Shown piece by piece: positions 24,813 through 34,348 of a DNA stretch of 38,479 nt. Each line of letters begins with the position of its first letter. The stretch's first letter is position 1. Below the pieces are notes generated by a model, which was not told the origin of the DNA, ran no database searches, and saw only the letters and a program-made list of their open reading frames with translations. The position numbers and the translations under genes are program-made. Source of the stretch: Prochlorococcus sp. AG-402-G06 (lineage in GTDB: Bacteria > Cyanobacteriota > Cyanobacteriia > PCC-6307 > Cyanobiaceae); the NCBI GenBank assembly GCA_003277985.1, contig QCHR01000013.1:1-38479 (forward strand), read 5' to 3'.

Positions 24813-25082
24813 ATGGATCAATTTGTCCTTTGGGGGTCTTATTGTGAAGATGCTCTAATAAAGAGAACACCTTTTAGGGAAGAGCATCTTCAAAGACTTT
24901 CATTACTTAAAGAAGAAGGTACATTAATAACATTAGGACCAACAAAATGTAATAGATATGTTTTTGGGATTTTTAAATCTGAGGACATTGAGCATATTAG
25001 AAGTCTTATCAAAGAGGACGTTTACTGGAGAGAGGGAATATGGACTGATTTCGAAATCTACTCCTGGACCCAAGCTTTTTGA
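24813..25082 (+). CDS. YciI-like protein
   Basis: 89 residues from ATG 24813; a TTG at 24804 would add three residues (MKI). The ferredoxin-like YciI fold is suggested by FVLWGSYCEDALIKRTPFRE, EHLQRLSLLKEEGTLITLGP, the FGIFKSEDIEHIRSLIKEDV strand-helix and GIWTDFEIYSW. YciI proteins are small and mostly of unknown function, with proposed hydrolase or stress roles. Its 3' end overlaps the opposing cytochrome gene by 25 bp (25058-25082), a tight convergent arrangement. Confidence 0.85.
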   Translation: MDQFVLWGSYCEDALIKRTPFREEHLQRLSLLKEEGTLITLGPTKCNRYVFGIFKSEDIEHIRSLIKEDVYWREGIWTDFEIYSWTQAF

Positions 25083-25429
25083 GCTTGTTCCCAGACCCAA
25101 TTAGCTACAAGTTGATCGCCATTGTCTCCTAATACGTCTTCATAGCCACTCATTATTCCTATCCCTTGTCTTGCTATCTTGGCTATAGCTTCTGGATTGT
25201 CAATTCCATTACGCTTTAATGATGAAATTTTCAAATTCTTTGACCTTCTGATTATGTTACCGCCATTAATGTGACATGCAGAACAGTTGTGTTTGAAAAG
25301 ATTTTCCCCTAAATCTTTCTCAAAAGCATTGAGCTCTTTCGGCAAACATAAATAAAAAAATGTGCAACAAAAACTGATTAGCAAAAAGTCTCTTATTTTT
25401 ATGAAAAAAAAATTCAAACTTTTTTTCAT
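25058..25429 (-). CDS. petJ: Cytochrome c6-like protein
   Basis: 123 residues from ATG 25429. A hydrophobic N-terminus (residues ~5-30, FLLISFCCTFFYL) with a plausible cleavage near LNAFEKD suggests export to the thylakoid lumen. The haem motif CSACH is at residues 49-53 and M93 (GIGIMSGYED) is the likely axial ligand. The C-terminal LVANWVWEQAQKAW resembles the end of cytochrome c6, the alternative to plastocyanin between cytochrome b6f and photosystem I. A longer frame from 25498 would overlap the upstream gene and bury the signal peptide. Divergent from typical PetJ, so another lumenal c-type cytochrome is possible. Confidence 0.8.
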   Translation of the reverse strand: MKKSLNFFFIKIRDFLLISFCCTFFYLCLPKELNAFEKDLGENLFKHNCSACHINGGNIIRRSKNLKISSLKRNGIDNPEAIAKIARQGIGIMSGYEDVLGDNGDQLVANWVWEQAQKAWVQE

Positions 25430-25442
25430 AGACTTGTAAATT

Positions 25443-25775
25443 TTATTTTTTGAAATTAATTTTTGAAAGATCCTCACAAATTTCGTCAAGAAGATCAAGT
25501 TGACCAGAAGAATTTAATTCAAAGCTTTTCTTTGTTGTCCCTCCTCCTCCGTTTGTCCATAACTCTTCAACTTCACAAAGTCGATTCGCAATTTTTGGTA
25601 TACCACCAGAATTAAAATCTTTTTTTAAAGATTCAATTAAAGTTGGCATTCTTGCTGAAGGGAGATTAAGAGTTTGGCAAAGTTCCGATTGCGTTCTGCC
25701 AGTCTGTTTCAACCAATCTTTGATAAGAAGTATTAGATCTTCTTCGATATCTTTAGACCAGCGTTCTTTGCTCAT
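25443..25775 (-). CDS. Unknown small protein, possible helix-turn-helix
   Basis: 110 residues. I chose ATG 25775, which overlaps the upstream stop as ATGA and indicates translational coupling; an ATG at 25787 adds four residues. Family not recognised. The N-terminal half (LILLIKDWLKQTGRTQSELC, QTLNLPSARMPTLIESL) has the pattern of a helix-turn-helix of the XRE type. After a GIPKIANRLCEVEELW helix comes a GGGG linker and an acidic C-terminal helix. It sits between a DUF1232-like gene and petJ in a cluster headed by a sigma factor. Confidence 0.75.
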   Translation of the reverse strand: MSKERWSKDIEEDLILLIKDWLKQTGRTQSELCQTLNLPSARMPTLIESLKKDFNSGGIPKIANRLCEVEELWTNGGGGTTKKSFELNSSGQLDLLDEICEDLSKINFKK

Positions 25776-26137
25776 AGAGGGAACCATTTATCTAGCTTAG
25801 ATTTTGCTCTGAACCTTATTTCTGGAGTGATGTGATGTTGCCAAAGACCAATTACAGCAGTTAGAGCAACAAGATCATCGCTAAAACCAGTGGCAGGAAT
25901 GAAGTCGGGAATTAAATCAACAGGAACAATTAAATAAGTAAGTGCTCCCATTATGGATATTCTCACTTGGGGAGGAGTTGAGTTGTCAATGATGAGTTCA
26001 AACCCCTCTAAAGCAGGCTGTGCAATGACTCTGCCTGCTCTTAATAAGATCTTTTTAAGTATGCCCTCGTCGATAACAGAACTTTCAAGTACTTCTGCTT
26101 CAAATACTTCTTTATCTGAGTTTCTTGAACTAACCAC
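25772..26137 (-). CDS. DUF1232 (YkvA-like) membrane-associated protein
   Basis: 121 residues from a GTG at 26137. The DUF1232 core is clear: GALTYLIVPVDLIPDFIPAT then GFSDDLVALTAVIGL, a short hydrophobic hairpin. The N-terminal half is soluble. The frame continues upstream through the sigma gene, but a GTG exactly 2 bp after the sigma stop is the natural start and avoids 99 bp of overlap. Function unknown. It is coupled downstream to the next gene by an ATGA overlap. Confidence 0.8.
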   Translation of the reverse strand: MVSSRNSDKEVFEAEVLESSVIDEGILKKILLRAGRVIAQPALEGFELIIDNSTPPQVRISIMGALTYLIVPVDLIPDFIPATGFSDDLVALTAVIGLWQHHITPEIRFRAKSKLDKWFPL

Positions 26138-26139
26138 AA

Positions 26140-27063
26140 TTAAATACTTGTCTCTAAAAGACCACTTTGAATCCCTGTCTTTCTCAATTTCCTTAATGCG
26201 CGTTGTACAACTTGTCTGCAATATTCTCTGCTGCAATTCATTTGTCTTGCTACTTCAGCTAAGGTCCTCCATTCATTAGATCCATCAAGGCCAAATCGAA
26301 GACTTAGTATTGTTCTCTCCTTGGGTGTGAGATTTGATTTATCTAATAATGACCAAGCAGAAGCACTTCTTTCTGCTAATTCGGCTAGTTCCATAGGAGG
26401 TACCTCCTCACTTGGAAGAATATCGACAAGCTCTGAGGGATCTGCTTTTGATTTGACTGCACCTTGCAAACTTACTGTGATACTTCTCAACTCGCATGCA
26501 AGCAATTCTTCAACTTCCTCTATGGGGATTTTCATTTGTATTGCTATTTGATTAGTTGAGGGATGAACTCCAAGTTCTTGCATTAGTCGAGATTTGGCAG
26601 CACGAAGTTTTGTTAGCTTTTCATTTATATTTACAGGGATTCTTATAGTTCTACTTTGTGTTGAAAGCGCTCTATTTAGTCCTTGCCTAATCCACCAATA
26701 AGCATAAGTTGAAAATCGATGGCCTCTTTTGGGATCGTATTTCTCAACAGCTCTCGTTAACCCTAGGGTCCCTTCTTGAATCAAATCAAGGAGGTCAAGA
26801 CCTTTGCCTTGATAGCGTTTAGCCAAGTTCACAACAAGTCTCAAATTCGCAGTGATCATTTGATTCTTGGCACGCTCACCTGATTTAATTTTTTTCTTTT
26901 CTGCGCTTGAATACTCGCACTCTGGCCCATTTCCACCAGCTTGTTGGCAGCGTTCATTAAGCGCAACCATTGCTTGCACTTCTCTACCCATCGTGAGCTC
27001 TTGCTCTGGTGTGAGCAATTGGTGTCTTCCTATTTCTCCAAGAAAGTCGCTTAATGAACTCAC
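26140..27063 (-). CDS. RNA polymerase sigma factor, sigma-70 group 2
   Basis: 307 residues, GTG start with a perfect AAGGAGG 8 nt upstream. It directs RNA polymerase to promoters and lacks region 1.1, so it is a non-essential group 2 type rather than the principal sigma. Region 1.2 is [20 protein letters not shown]. Region 2 holds [39 protein letters not shown] and [20 protein letters not shown]. Region 3 is [20 protein letters not shown]. Region 4 is [12 protein letters not shown] with the [21 protein letters not shown]. It heads a tight cluster that ends with the cytochrome c6-like gene. Confidence 0.95.
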   Translation of the reverse strand: MSSLSDFLGEIGRHQLLTPEQELTMGREVQAMVALNERCQQAGGNGPECEYSSAEKKKIKSGERAKNQMITANLRLVVNLAKRYQGKGLDLLDLIQEGTLGLTRAVEKYDPKRGHRFSTYAYWWIRQGLNRALSTQSRTIRIPVNINEKLTKLRAAKSRLMQELGVHPSTNQIAIQMKIPIEEVEELLACELRSITVSLQGAVKSKADPSELVDILPSEEVPPMELAELAERSASAWSLLDKSNLTPKERTILSLRFGLDGSNEWRTLAEVARQMNCSREYCRQVVQRALRKLRKTGIQSGLLETSI

Positions 27064-27524
27064 GATTTATTCCTCCTTGTATTATCAACCTAGAGAGAAA
27101 TTGTTTACTTTCAATAGGCGTAATAAAGTGTTCGGAATTTATTATTTATCCTTTATCTATTCTTAATGCTTTCACTAGGTCAATTTAGCCAAAAAAAGCT
27201 TTGTATGATTTTTACTGGCCTTGTTTAAAATGCGTTTAAATAAATTATTTTTTAATAAAAATATCTTATAAACCACTGGTATCAATGATATTTTAAAAGT
27301 AGTTTTTTGAACTATCAACCTCTTTAAAGATTTTTTAGTCTCCAATAATTATTTATAATCGCAATCTCAGATTTAAGGAAAACGTTTTTTTAGCAAAGAT
27401 TTAAGAAAATCGGTTGATTTGTTTTTTTCTCTTTCAAGACTTTTTTATGAATTTAATCCTTTCTCTTTTACCAAAGAAACTTAATTTATAAATGAAAAAA
27501 TAATATTAAGTGTTTCTTCTTTCG
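27064..27524. promoter_or_regulatory. Long AT-rich gap upstream of the sigma factor gene
   Basis: 461 bp without a gene, between hisIE and the sigma factor, both leftward. It contains the sigma gene's ribosome binding site (complement of 27072-27078, AAGGAGG), and many T and A runs. A direct repeat AGATTTAAG occurs at 27369-27377 and 27397-27405. The length is unusual for this compact sequence, so a long leader or a small RNA is possible. I see no recognisable RNA family or clear terminator. Confidence 0.5.
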
Positions 27525-28169
27525 CTACTGATTTCTTCTTGGAGCTCCTCTTCTTTTAACTAAAACTTTCAGAACGTCTTCCCAGGAAACATTTTGATGG
27601 GCTAAAGAAACTTGCATATGGAAAAGTAGATCGGCAGCCTCATTAGCAACTGAAATAGGATTTTTATCTTTACAAGCCATAATAAATTCTGCTGTTTCTT
27701 CGCCTATCTTTTTTAGGATTTTATTATTGCCTTCCTCTAGGAGACTATTTGTATAGCTGCCCTCTTCAGGATTACGTTTACGACTCTCTATCACTTTGAA
27801 TAATTCACTACATGCATCAGATGGAGGGTAAAGAACGTCTTCATTTGTTTCTAAATCTTTAAAGAAACAACTTCTTTTCCCTGTATGACAGGCGATTGAA
27901 CCAATTTGCTCAATTGATAAGAGTATTGTATCTGAATCGCAATCAGTTCTAATTCCTTTCAGTTTTTGAAAATGACCGCTCGTTTTCCCTTTGTGCCAAA
28001 GTTCTTTCCTTGACCGACTCCAATAGTGAACTTCACCAGATTCTAATGTTTTCGTAATGGATTCTTTGTTCATCCATGCCATCATTAAAATTGAGCCATC
28101 GACCCAATCTTGAGCTATGGCTGGAATCAGTCCATTTTGATCAAAATGTAGATTATCTATAAAAAGCAT
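27525..28169 (-). CDS. hisI: Bifunctional HisI/HisE
   Basis: 214 residues, ATG start. Two fused steps of histidine synthesis: phosphoribosyl-AMP cyclohydrolase (N-terminal ~115 residues) and phosphoribosyl-ATP pyrophosphatase (C-terminal ~95). HisI signs are [36 protein letters not shown] and [11 protein letters not shown], with the zinc/magnesium ligand Cys and Asp. HisE signs are [20 protein letters not shown] and [12 protein letters not shown]. It is divergent from the QueD-like gene, with 76 bp between starts. Confidence 0.95.
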   Translation of the reverse strand: MLFIDNLHFDQNGLIPAIAQDWVDGSILMMAWMNKESITKTLESGEVHYWSRSRKELWHKGKTSGHFQKLKGIRTDCDSDTILLSIEQIGSIACHTGKRSCFFKDLETNEDVLYPPSDACSELFKVIESRKRNPEEGSYTNSLLEEGNNKILKKIGEETAEFIMACKDKNPISVANEAADLLFHMQVSLAHQNVSWEDVLKVLVKRRGAPRRNQ

Positions 28170-28245
28170 TTTTAATTAAGCCAAATAGGCTTTTAACTCT
28201 AATTATTTAAATTTAATCCTCTATTGGTTTTTTATTCATCTTTTT

Positions 28246-28737
28246 ATGACGATTAAAGATATTCCATTTAATTGCTCAAAGCATTTTAAAGACTATCCAT
28301 GCTCACACCGTCAATGGAAACATAAAGGACATTGTCGTTATGTTCATGGATACAGTCGAAGCTTTACCTTTTGTTTTGCTTCAAACGAACTTGATGAAAA
28401 TGGCTTCGTTGTCGATTTTTCAAGTCTGAGGCCTTTGGAAGAGAAATTAAGAGAGCATTTTGATCATACTTTTTTAGTAAATTTTGATGATCCTCTTCTT
28501 GAAATATGGAAAGACCTTCACTCTAAAGAAGTACTAGATCTTAGAGTTATGAATAATGTTGGTATGGAATCAACCGCTGAATTAGTGTGGGGATGGGCTA
28601 ATGATTTATTATTTTCAAGAGAAAAAGGTAGATCTTGTTGTTGGAAAGCAATAGCACATGAAAATGATGTTAATTCCGCTTGTTATACCTTCCTCCCTGA
28701 GTGGTTCAATCCTGAAGATAGTAAGACTTCTTGTTGA
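28246..28737 (+). CDS. 6-pyruvoyl/6-carboxy-tetrahydropterin synthase-like protein
   Basis: 163 residues, ATG start. PTPS/QueD fold enzyme acting on dihydroneopterin triphosphate. Seen: FNCSKHF, then GHCRYVHGYSRSFTF where C30 and H34 match the catalytic Cys and a zinc His, but the usual HGH is HGY (Y36). NGFVVDFSSLRPLEE, HFDHTFLVNFDDPL, NVGMESTAELVWGWAND and a late AHENDVNSACY with the catalytic Glu follow. It is longer than canonical QueD (~120). It may make 6-carboxytetrahydropterin for queuosine or belong to a pterin branch; the altered zinc site makes assignment uncertain. Confidence 0.85.
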   Translation: MTIKDIPFNCSKHFKDYPCSHRQWKHKGHCRYVHGYSRSFTFCFASNELDENGFVVDFSSLRPLEEKLREHFDHTFLVNFDDPLLEIWKDLHSKEVLDLRVMNNVGMESTAELVWGWANDLLFSREKGRSCCWKAIAHENDVNSACYTFLPEWFNPEDSKTSC

Positions 28738-28761
28738 AATACAATTAACGTTTAAAGCTTT

Positions 28762-31353
28762 TTAGTTGAAAATTAATTTTGAGTCTTTATTTTCTATCTT
28801 TATAGTGCTTCCTTCTTTATATTTGCCTTTAAGTATATATTTTGCTATTTCACTTTCTAATTCTTTTTGAATAACTCTTTTTAAGGGTCTAGCACCATAA
28901 CTTGGGTTGTATCCAATTTCAGTAATCAAAGATAAGACATCACCATCAATTTCAAGCTCGATTCCTTTGGCTTCTAACCTTTCTCTTAAACGGTTTAATT
29001 GTAAATCGACTACTTTAAGTAGAGTTTCTTTTTTAAGCGGTTCAAAATTAATTATTTCATCAAGCCTGTTTAGGAACTCAGGCCTGAAATTTGATTTCAG
29101 TTCTTGATTAATAAGTTCATCTATATTTGTCGACGGATTATTAGTTACAACATTTTCAGAGATTAATTCGCTTCCTAGATTACTGGTGAGAATAATAATA
29201 GTGTTTTTGAAATTTGTTGTTCTTCCTTGTCCATCAGTTACTCGGCCTTCGTCGAGTATCTGTAGCAATACATTGAAAACATCTTTATGTGCTTTTTCAA
29301 TTTCATCGAAGAGCAAAACGCAATAAGGTCTTCTTCTTATTGCTTCTGTTAATTGTCCACCTGCTTCGTAACCAACGTAACCAGGAGGAGCACCAATTAA
29401 ACGACTTATAGAGTGTTTTTCCATATATTCAGACATGTCTATTCTAATTAGTGCATTTTCACTATCAAAAAGTTGAGAAGCCAAAGCCTTTGATAATTCA
29501 GTTTTACCAACGCCTGTCGGTCCTAAAAATAGAAAACTAGCTATTGGTTTATTTGGATCACTAAGTCCTGTCCTTGATCTTTGTATGGCTGATGATATGG
29601 ATTGGACGGCTTTATTTTGACCAATAACTTTTTTATGAAGCTCAGATTCAAGATTGAGTAATTTTTCAATTTCAGTTTGCGCAAGTCTTTTAACTGGGAT
29701 AGATGTCCACTTTGCAATAATTTCAGCTACATCATCAGAGACAACCTCCTCTCTCAAAAGTGATTTCTCAGTATTGTGAGATGAATTTTTTAAATTAAGT
29801 TCTTTAGATTTTAAATTTTGTTGATAATTCACAAGGGTGCCGTATTCAAGTTCAGCCGCCCTGTTGAGGTCATAATTCCTCTTTGCTTTTTCTATTTCTA
29901 GTTGTACTTTTTCTATTTCTTCTTTAAGTGTTGAAATTTCTTCGATTGACTCTTTCTCTTGTTCCCATTTCTTGTTTACTTCAATTTGATTTTTTGTTAA
30001 TAAAGCTAGTTCCGTAGTAATTAATTCGAGTCTTTCTTTACTAGAAGAATCTGACTCACCTTGCAAAGATAATTTCTCCATCTCAAGTTGGATGATTTTT
30101 CTATCAATCTCATCAATTTCTTCTGGTTTTGATGTTATTTCCATCTTTAAACGTGAGGCTGATTCATCTATTAGATCGATAGCTTTATCAGGTAAAAACC
30201 TCTCGGGTATATACCTATCACTCAATATCGCCGCAGCTATTAGAGCGTTATCAGAGATACGAACACCATGATGGACTTCATACCTTTCTTTTAGTCCTCG
30301 TAAGATTGAAATCGTATCTTGGACTGAGGGTTGTTTTACAAGTATTTGCTGAAATCTTCTTTCCAGCGCAGGGTCTTTCTCAAAATGTTCTCTATGTTCA
30401 TTGATGGTTGTTGCTCCAATACATCTCAGTTCACCTCTAGCAAGCATTGGTTTTAGGAGATTACTTGCGTCCATTGCTCCACCACTCGCTCCTGCTCCGA
30501 CGACAGTATGAATTTCATCGATGAACAAAATTATTTTTCCTTCTGAATCTGTGACGTTTTTAAGAACTGACTTAAGTCTCTCTTCAAATTCACCACGGAA
30601 TTTTGCACCTGCTATTAGAGCCCCCATGTCTAAGGAAATTAATTGACGGTCTTCAAGGGCTTTAGGAACATCTCCGTTGATAATTCTTTGTGCTAGACCT
30701 TCAATGATTGCTGTTTTACCCACTCCAGCTTCCCCAATCAATACGGGATTATTTTTAGTTCTACGGCTAAGTATTTGAATCGTTCTTCGGATTTCCTCAT
30801 CTCTTCCAATTACAGGATCTAACTTTCCATCTCTGGCGGCAGAAGTAAGGTCTAGGCCATACTTCTGAAGAGCTTCGTAGCTATTTTCAGCATTTTTCTG
30901 GGTCACTTTTTTGTCCCCTCTAATTGCATTTATAGCCTTAATAAGGCTGTTTTTGTTGATTTGATTTTGTTCAAATAATCTATGACAAACTCTCTCGTCA
31001 TCAAATAGGGAAATCACTAAATGTTCGCTTGAAATAAAATCATCTTCGAATGATTGTTTAATGTTTTTTGCTCTTGAAATTGAAAAAGATATATTTTTGC
31101 CAAAGAAAATTGATTCTTGAGCTTTCAGCATTTTTGGTTGGTTCTTTATAAATTCTTCTATTTCTGTAATTAGCTTTCTTATTGTCCCGCCGGATCTTTC
31201 TATTGCTTTTATTGCAATTTCATTTTTCTTTAGAAGAGACCAAAGAAGATGTTCTGTTTCTAAAGTCTGATGTTTTTCAGTTAATGCTAAGTCTTTTGCA
31301 TCAATGATCCCTTGCCAAGCACTGTTAGTAAAATCATCAGGATTTACCTTCAT
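28762..31353 (-). CDS. clpB: ClpB-type disaggregase
   Basis: 863 residues, ATG start. A Hsp100 AAA+ protein that with DnaK extracts polypeptides from aggregates. Domains in order: N-terminal double Clp repeat (~1-145), first AAA+ with [14 protein letters not shown] and [17 protein letters not shown], the long coiled-coil M-domain (~400-520, rich in Glu/Lys), and second AAA+ with [14 protein letters not shown] and [15 protein letters not shown]. The C-terminal small domain has [19 protein letters not shown]. The M-domain distinguishes it from ClpC and no ClpP-docking IGF loop is evident. It may be the second, less heat-inducible ClpB paralogue of cyanobacteria. It converges on the QueD-like gene. 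Confidence 0.95.
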   Translation of the reverse strand: MKVNPDDFTNSAWQGIIDAKDLALTEKHQTLETEHLLWSLLKKNEIAIKAIERSGGTIRKLITEIEEFIKNQPKMLKAQESIFFGKNISFSISRAKNIKQSFEDDFISSEHLVISLFDDERVCHRLFEQNQINKNSLIKAINAIRGDKKVTQKNAENSYEALQKYGLDLTSAARDGKLDPVIGRDEEIRRTIQILSRRTKNNPVLIGEAGVGKTAIIEGLAQRIINGDVPKALEDRQLISLDMGALIAGAKFRGEFEERLKSVLKNVTDSEGKIILFIDEIHTVVGAGASGGAMDASNLLKPMLARGELRCIGATTINEHREHFEKDPALERRFQQILVKQPSVQDTISILRGLKERYEVHHGVRISDNALIAAAILSDRYIPERFLPDKAIDLIDESASRLKMEITSKPEEIDEIDRKIIQLEMEKLSLQGESDSSSKERLELITTELALLTKNQIEVNKKWEQEKESIEEISTLKEEIEKVQLEIEKAKRNYDLNRAAELEYGTLVNYQQNLKSKELNLKNSSHNTEKSLLREEVVSDDVAEIIAKWTSIPVKRLAQTEIEKLLNLESELHKKVIGQNKAVQSISSAIQRSRTGLSDPNKPIASFLFLGPTGVGKTELSKALASQLFDSENALIRIDMSEYMEKHSISRLIGAPPGYVGYEAGGQLTEAIRRRPYCVLLFDEIEKAHKDVFNVLLQILDEGRVTDGQGRTTNFKNTIIILTSNLGSELISENVVTNNPSTNIDELINQELKSNFRPEFLNRLDEIINFEPLKKETLLKVVDLQLNRLRERLEAKGIELEIDGDVLSLITEIGYNPSYGARPLKRVIQKELESEIAKYILKGKYKEGSTIKIENKDSKLIFN

Positions 31354-31697
31354 CCTTAAAGTTAATTGACACTTATATACTATTCAACTGTATTGATTAT
31401 ATAAATATAAGAAAACCGACCTATTTTGATTTGGCAAAATACATTTGTGAGATCACTTTAAGTTTTTGGAACTAATTATTTGAATTTTTAAAATCTAAAT
31501 TTTATATAATATAGACATATTATTCATATTGATTAGCATTTTTAATGAAATTAAAACTCTCCCATTTGATGGCGAATTAACATTTTTTCTAAACTAAAAT
31601 AAATCATATGATGTTTTAATTCGCAATAGTTTCTAATCTAAAAAAAAATTATGCTTCGTTCTTTTTATTGAATTTCTAAATATATTTTTTCAAAAAA
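31354..31697. other. AT-rich gap between petE terminator and clpB
   Basis: About 340 bp of very AT-rich sequence with no open frame worth calling on either strand. It must contain the clpB promoter (leftward). I see no CIRCE-type inverted repeat and no recognised RNA. Confidence 0.5.
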
Positions 31698-31721
31698 AAA
31701 GATGGGGGAGCCCCCATCTTT
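31698..31721 (-). terminator. Rho-independent terminator of petE
   Basis: AAAGATGGGGG (31698-31708) and CCCCCATCTTT (31711-31721) form a perfect 11-bp inverted repeat with a 2-nt centre. Read leftward it follows the petE stop by 19 bp and runs into a T tract (complement of A residues 31692-31700). It is the clearest terminator in the window. Confidence 0.9.
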
Positions 31722-31740
31722 AATAAATTCTTTAGGAGAT

Positions 31741-32091
31741 TTAGTTGACTACGATTTTCCCAACCATTCCTGCACCCCTATGAGGCTCGCAGTAAAAGTC
31801 GTATGTTCCAGATGTGCTAAAAGTTCTCTCCCAAGACTCTCCTGGAGCAAAAGCTAAATCTGGATGACTTAGATCATCATTTCCGTCAAAAACGGCATTA
31901 TGAGGAGCAAGTTTGTTGTTTACAAACTTTACGGTGTCGCCAGCGCTTATGTTTAGGGTGCTTGGTTCAAAAGCAAGCATTCCTGCATCGGTGCCAAGCT
32001 TAACTTCAACAGTTGAAGCATTCACATTGGATACGCCAATTACTAGAAATGCAAAAAAAGCAAATAACGCTGTTGAAATAGAACGAATCAT
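31741..32091 (-). CDS. petE: Plastocyanin
   Basis: 116 residues, ATG start. Copper protein that carries electrons from cytochrome b6f to photosystem I in the thylakoid lumen. Residues 1-26 are a signal peptide ([20 protein letters not shown]). The four type I copper ligands are visible: His in [10 protein letters not shown], then Cys, His and Met in [19 protein letters not shown]. It is probably transcribed alone, with a strong terminator after it and 54 bp to the gene upstream. Confidence 0.97.
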   Translation of the reverse strand: MIRSISTALFAFFAFLVIGVSNVNASTVEVKLGTDAGMLAFEPSTLNISAGDTVKFVNNKLAPHNAVFDGNDDLSHPDLAFAPGESWERTFSTSGTYDFYCEPHRGAGMVGKIVVN

Positions 32092-32145
32092 GAAATTAAT
32101 TCTTCTTTTTTTATAATTTTACTACCTTAGCTTCTGATTGACATT

Positions 32146-33132
32146 TTAGTGTTTAGTTAAACCAGAATTATGTAAAACTTGACTTAGAGTTTTGGCATAG
32201 CTGATACCCCCAAAGGTTTCAGGAGAGGTTATGGGCTCATGTATAAAGTGTTTTTGTCTAAGACTGAATCTATCCCAGTTTGTGATTTGAATTGGAAGTA
32301 ACATCGTTAAAAGTTCAATAAGCCAAGTCCAAAGAGGGATTTGAGGGACTTTACTCATTCCTTTCCATTTTAGAAGCGTCTGAATTACCACATCAATACT
32401 TATATAGGGTTGCCCTAAAACGAATTTTTTTATTTTAGTGCCAGTAACATCTTGTGCAGGTTTGAAATTAGAGGTGGCTAAATGCCCGCAAATGAAAGCA
32501 ATATCTGCCGCGTGAATAAAATGAAACCTTGAAAATAACTTTATCCATCTTGCCAGCCAGATCCATTTCAATGCATCTCTAAGGCCTTTGGTCAGATAAC
32601 TAGTTGGAAAATTACTTTTTCCGTCTAAACGACCACCAAAAACCAGTGTTGGGAATACAGCTATGATCTTCGTTGCAAGCTCATGTGATTCAAGCTCTCT
32701 GAGGCATTGTGCTTTCGTTTGTATATACTCTGTTCCATAGGTAAAAGCTTCCGGTAACAAATTTAAGTTTCTATCAAGAACACTTGCAGTTGAGAAATAA
32801 ATTATTTGCTTGATATTGGAAGGATTTAGTAAATTGAGCAAATTTTTTACGGCATCAATATTTACTTCTTTCGCTCTTTTAGGATCACCCCAAGCAGTTG
32901 CAGTATGAATAACTCTGTTGACTTCTGAAATTTCTTTCTTGAACTTATTTGATTGTCTCAAATCTCCGACTAAAATTTTAATCCTTGGATTTTCTAAATT
33001 TATTGCAGTTAATTTTTTTGGATCTCTAACCCATAAAAATAATTCTGAACTTGAGTTTTCGATTAGCCAATTTGCTATGTATTGTCCAACACATCCACTT
33101 GCACCAGTAATCAGAATTATTTCGTTTTTCAA
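32146..33132 (-). CDS. NAD-dependent epimerase/dehydratase (extended SDR)
   Basis: 328 residues. The N-terminal Rossmann motif is [16 protein letters not shown], then [17 protein letters not shown], a catalytic Y-x3-K in EYIQTKAQ, and [13 protein letters not shown]. The start is TTG at 33132, overlapping the hemE stop as TTGA, which suggests coupled translation. Members act on nucleotide sugars or on lipid/isoprenoid-linked substrates; nothing here fixes the substrate. Linkage to hemE makes a tetrapyrrole-related role conceivable but unproven. Confidence 0.9.
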   Translation of the reverse strand: MKNEIILITGASGCVGQYIANWLIENSSSELFLWVRDPKKLTAINLENPRIKILVGDLRQSNKFKKEISEVNRVIHTATAWGDPKRAKEVNIDAVKNLLNLLNPSNIKQIIYFSTASVLDRNLNLLPEAFTYGTEYIQTKAQCLRELESHELATKIIAVFPTLVFGGRLDGKSNFPTSYLTKGLRDALKWIWLARWIKLFSRFHFIHAADIAFICGHLATSNFKPAQDVTGTKIKKFVLGQPYISIDVVIQTLLKWKGMSKVPQIPLWTWLIELLTMLLPIQITNWDRFSLRQKHFIHEPITSPETFGGISYAKTLSQVLHNSGLTKH

Positions 33133-34187
33133 GATGAAACTTTTATAAGTTCATTGACGTTTTTGCCAGCTTCGAAAAATACTCTTGCATTTTCCTCTGG
33201 CGTCCCAGGAAGTATTCCATGACCAAGGTTAAGAATATGTTTTCTACCTTTGGCTTTTTTGACGACATCAACAATTCTTGATCTAATCGCATCAGGAGTA
33301 CCAAACAAAAGTCCTGGATCAACATTTCCTTGCACTCCTACTGCTTGAGGCAGCCTTTTTAGTCCATCCGCCATATCAACACTCCAATCTAAAGAGACTA
33401 TATCTACTCCGGTTTGTCCCATCCTTTCAAGAACTCCGGCACTGCCAGAGATATATAAAATCATGGGTGTGTCTGGATGTTTCTCTTTTACTAAATTGAC
33501 TACTTTTTGTTGATAAGGTGCAGCAAACTCGTCATAATCTTGTGGACTTAATTGTCCTGCCCATGAATCAAACATTTGAACTACTTGGGCTCCAGATTCA
33601 ATTTGATAGGACAAATAGTTCGCAATTGATTCTGCAAAGTGATTTAAAAGTTGATGCAGCAGTTCTGGCTCTTGGAATGCCATCGCCTTTATAACTGCAT
33701 AATTTTTGCTGCTTTTCCCTTCTACAACATATGCAGCAAGAGTCCATGGAGCACCTACAAACCCAAGAACTGCAGCCTTGTTCCCAACGCTTTCTCTTAG
33801 CCTTCCAAGGACTTCACCAACAAAAGACATACTCTCTTCTGGTTGAAGAGGTTTTAAGTCTTTTACCTGCTTGAGGCTTCTTATTGGGTCATTTATTAAG
33901 GGTCCTTTACTTTCAACGATGTCAAAGTTGATTCCCATTCCAGGAAGAGGAGTCAAGATATCTGAAAAAAGTATTACTCCATCTGGTTGAAAAGCTTTAA
34001 AAGGTTGCATTGAAATTTCATAAGAAAGATCTGGGTTTTCGGATCTTTCCCTGAAACTTGGATGATTATCACGTAGTTCGCGATATACCTTCATGTATCT
34101 CCCCGCTTGTCGCATCATCCAAACCGGGGGCCTATCAACAGTTTCTCCGCGAGCGGCACGAAGTAGTAAAGGAGTAGTTTCGTTCAT
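33129..34187 (-). CDS. hemE: Uroporphyrinogen decarboxylase
   Basis: 352 residues, ATG start. It removes four acetate carboxyls from uroporphyrinogen III to give coproporphyrinogen III for haem and chlorophyll. Seen: [20 protein letters not shown] with the substrate-binding Arg residues, [15 protein letters not shown] with the catalytic Asp, [30 protein letters not shown] and the C-terminal [17 protein letters not shown]. The downstream SDR gene starts within its stop codon. Upstream, 161 bp separate it from glgB. Confidence 0.97.
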   Translation of the reverse strand: MNETTPLLLRAARGETVDRPPVWMMRQAGRYMKVYRELRDNHPSFRERSENPDLSYEISMQPFKAFQPDGVILFSDILTPLPGMGINFDIVESKGPLINDPIRSLKQVKDLKPLQPEESMSFVGEVLGRLRESVGNKAAVLGFVGAPWTLAAYVVEGKSSKNYAVIKAMAFQEPELLHQLLNHFAESIANYLSYQIESGAQVVQMFDSWAGQLSPQDYDEFAAPYQQKVVNLVKEKHPDTPMILYISGSAGVLERMGQTGVDIVSLDWSVDMADGLKRLPQAVGVQGNVDPGLLFGTPDAIRSRIVDVVKKAKGRKHILNLGHGILPGTPEENARVFFEAGKNVNELIKVSS

Positions 34188-34348
34188 TATTTTGTCCTTT
34201 TAATCGAAAAACTTACATGAAGCAGTAACTTGAAAATCATGAAATACGTTCTCTGCAAAAGTTCGTTATACCTTTTGAATTTTTACATCCGGACCACAGT
34301 TATAATTAGGTTATGAGGCAAGGTTGAAACATTTCTATTCGAGGAACG

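Noticed and set aside
27369-27405. Direct repeat AGATTTAAG as a CRISPR or operator array
   Set aside because: Only two short AT-rich copies; no array structure and chance is likely in this composition.
28907-29107. Frame antisense to clpB
   Set aside because: It lies inside the clpB C-terminal domain coding sequence and has no recognisable features.
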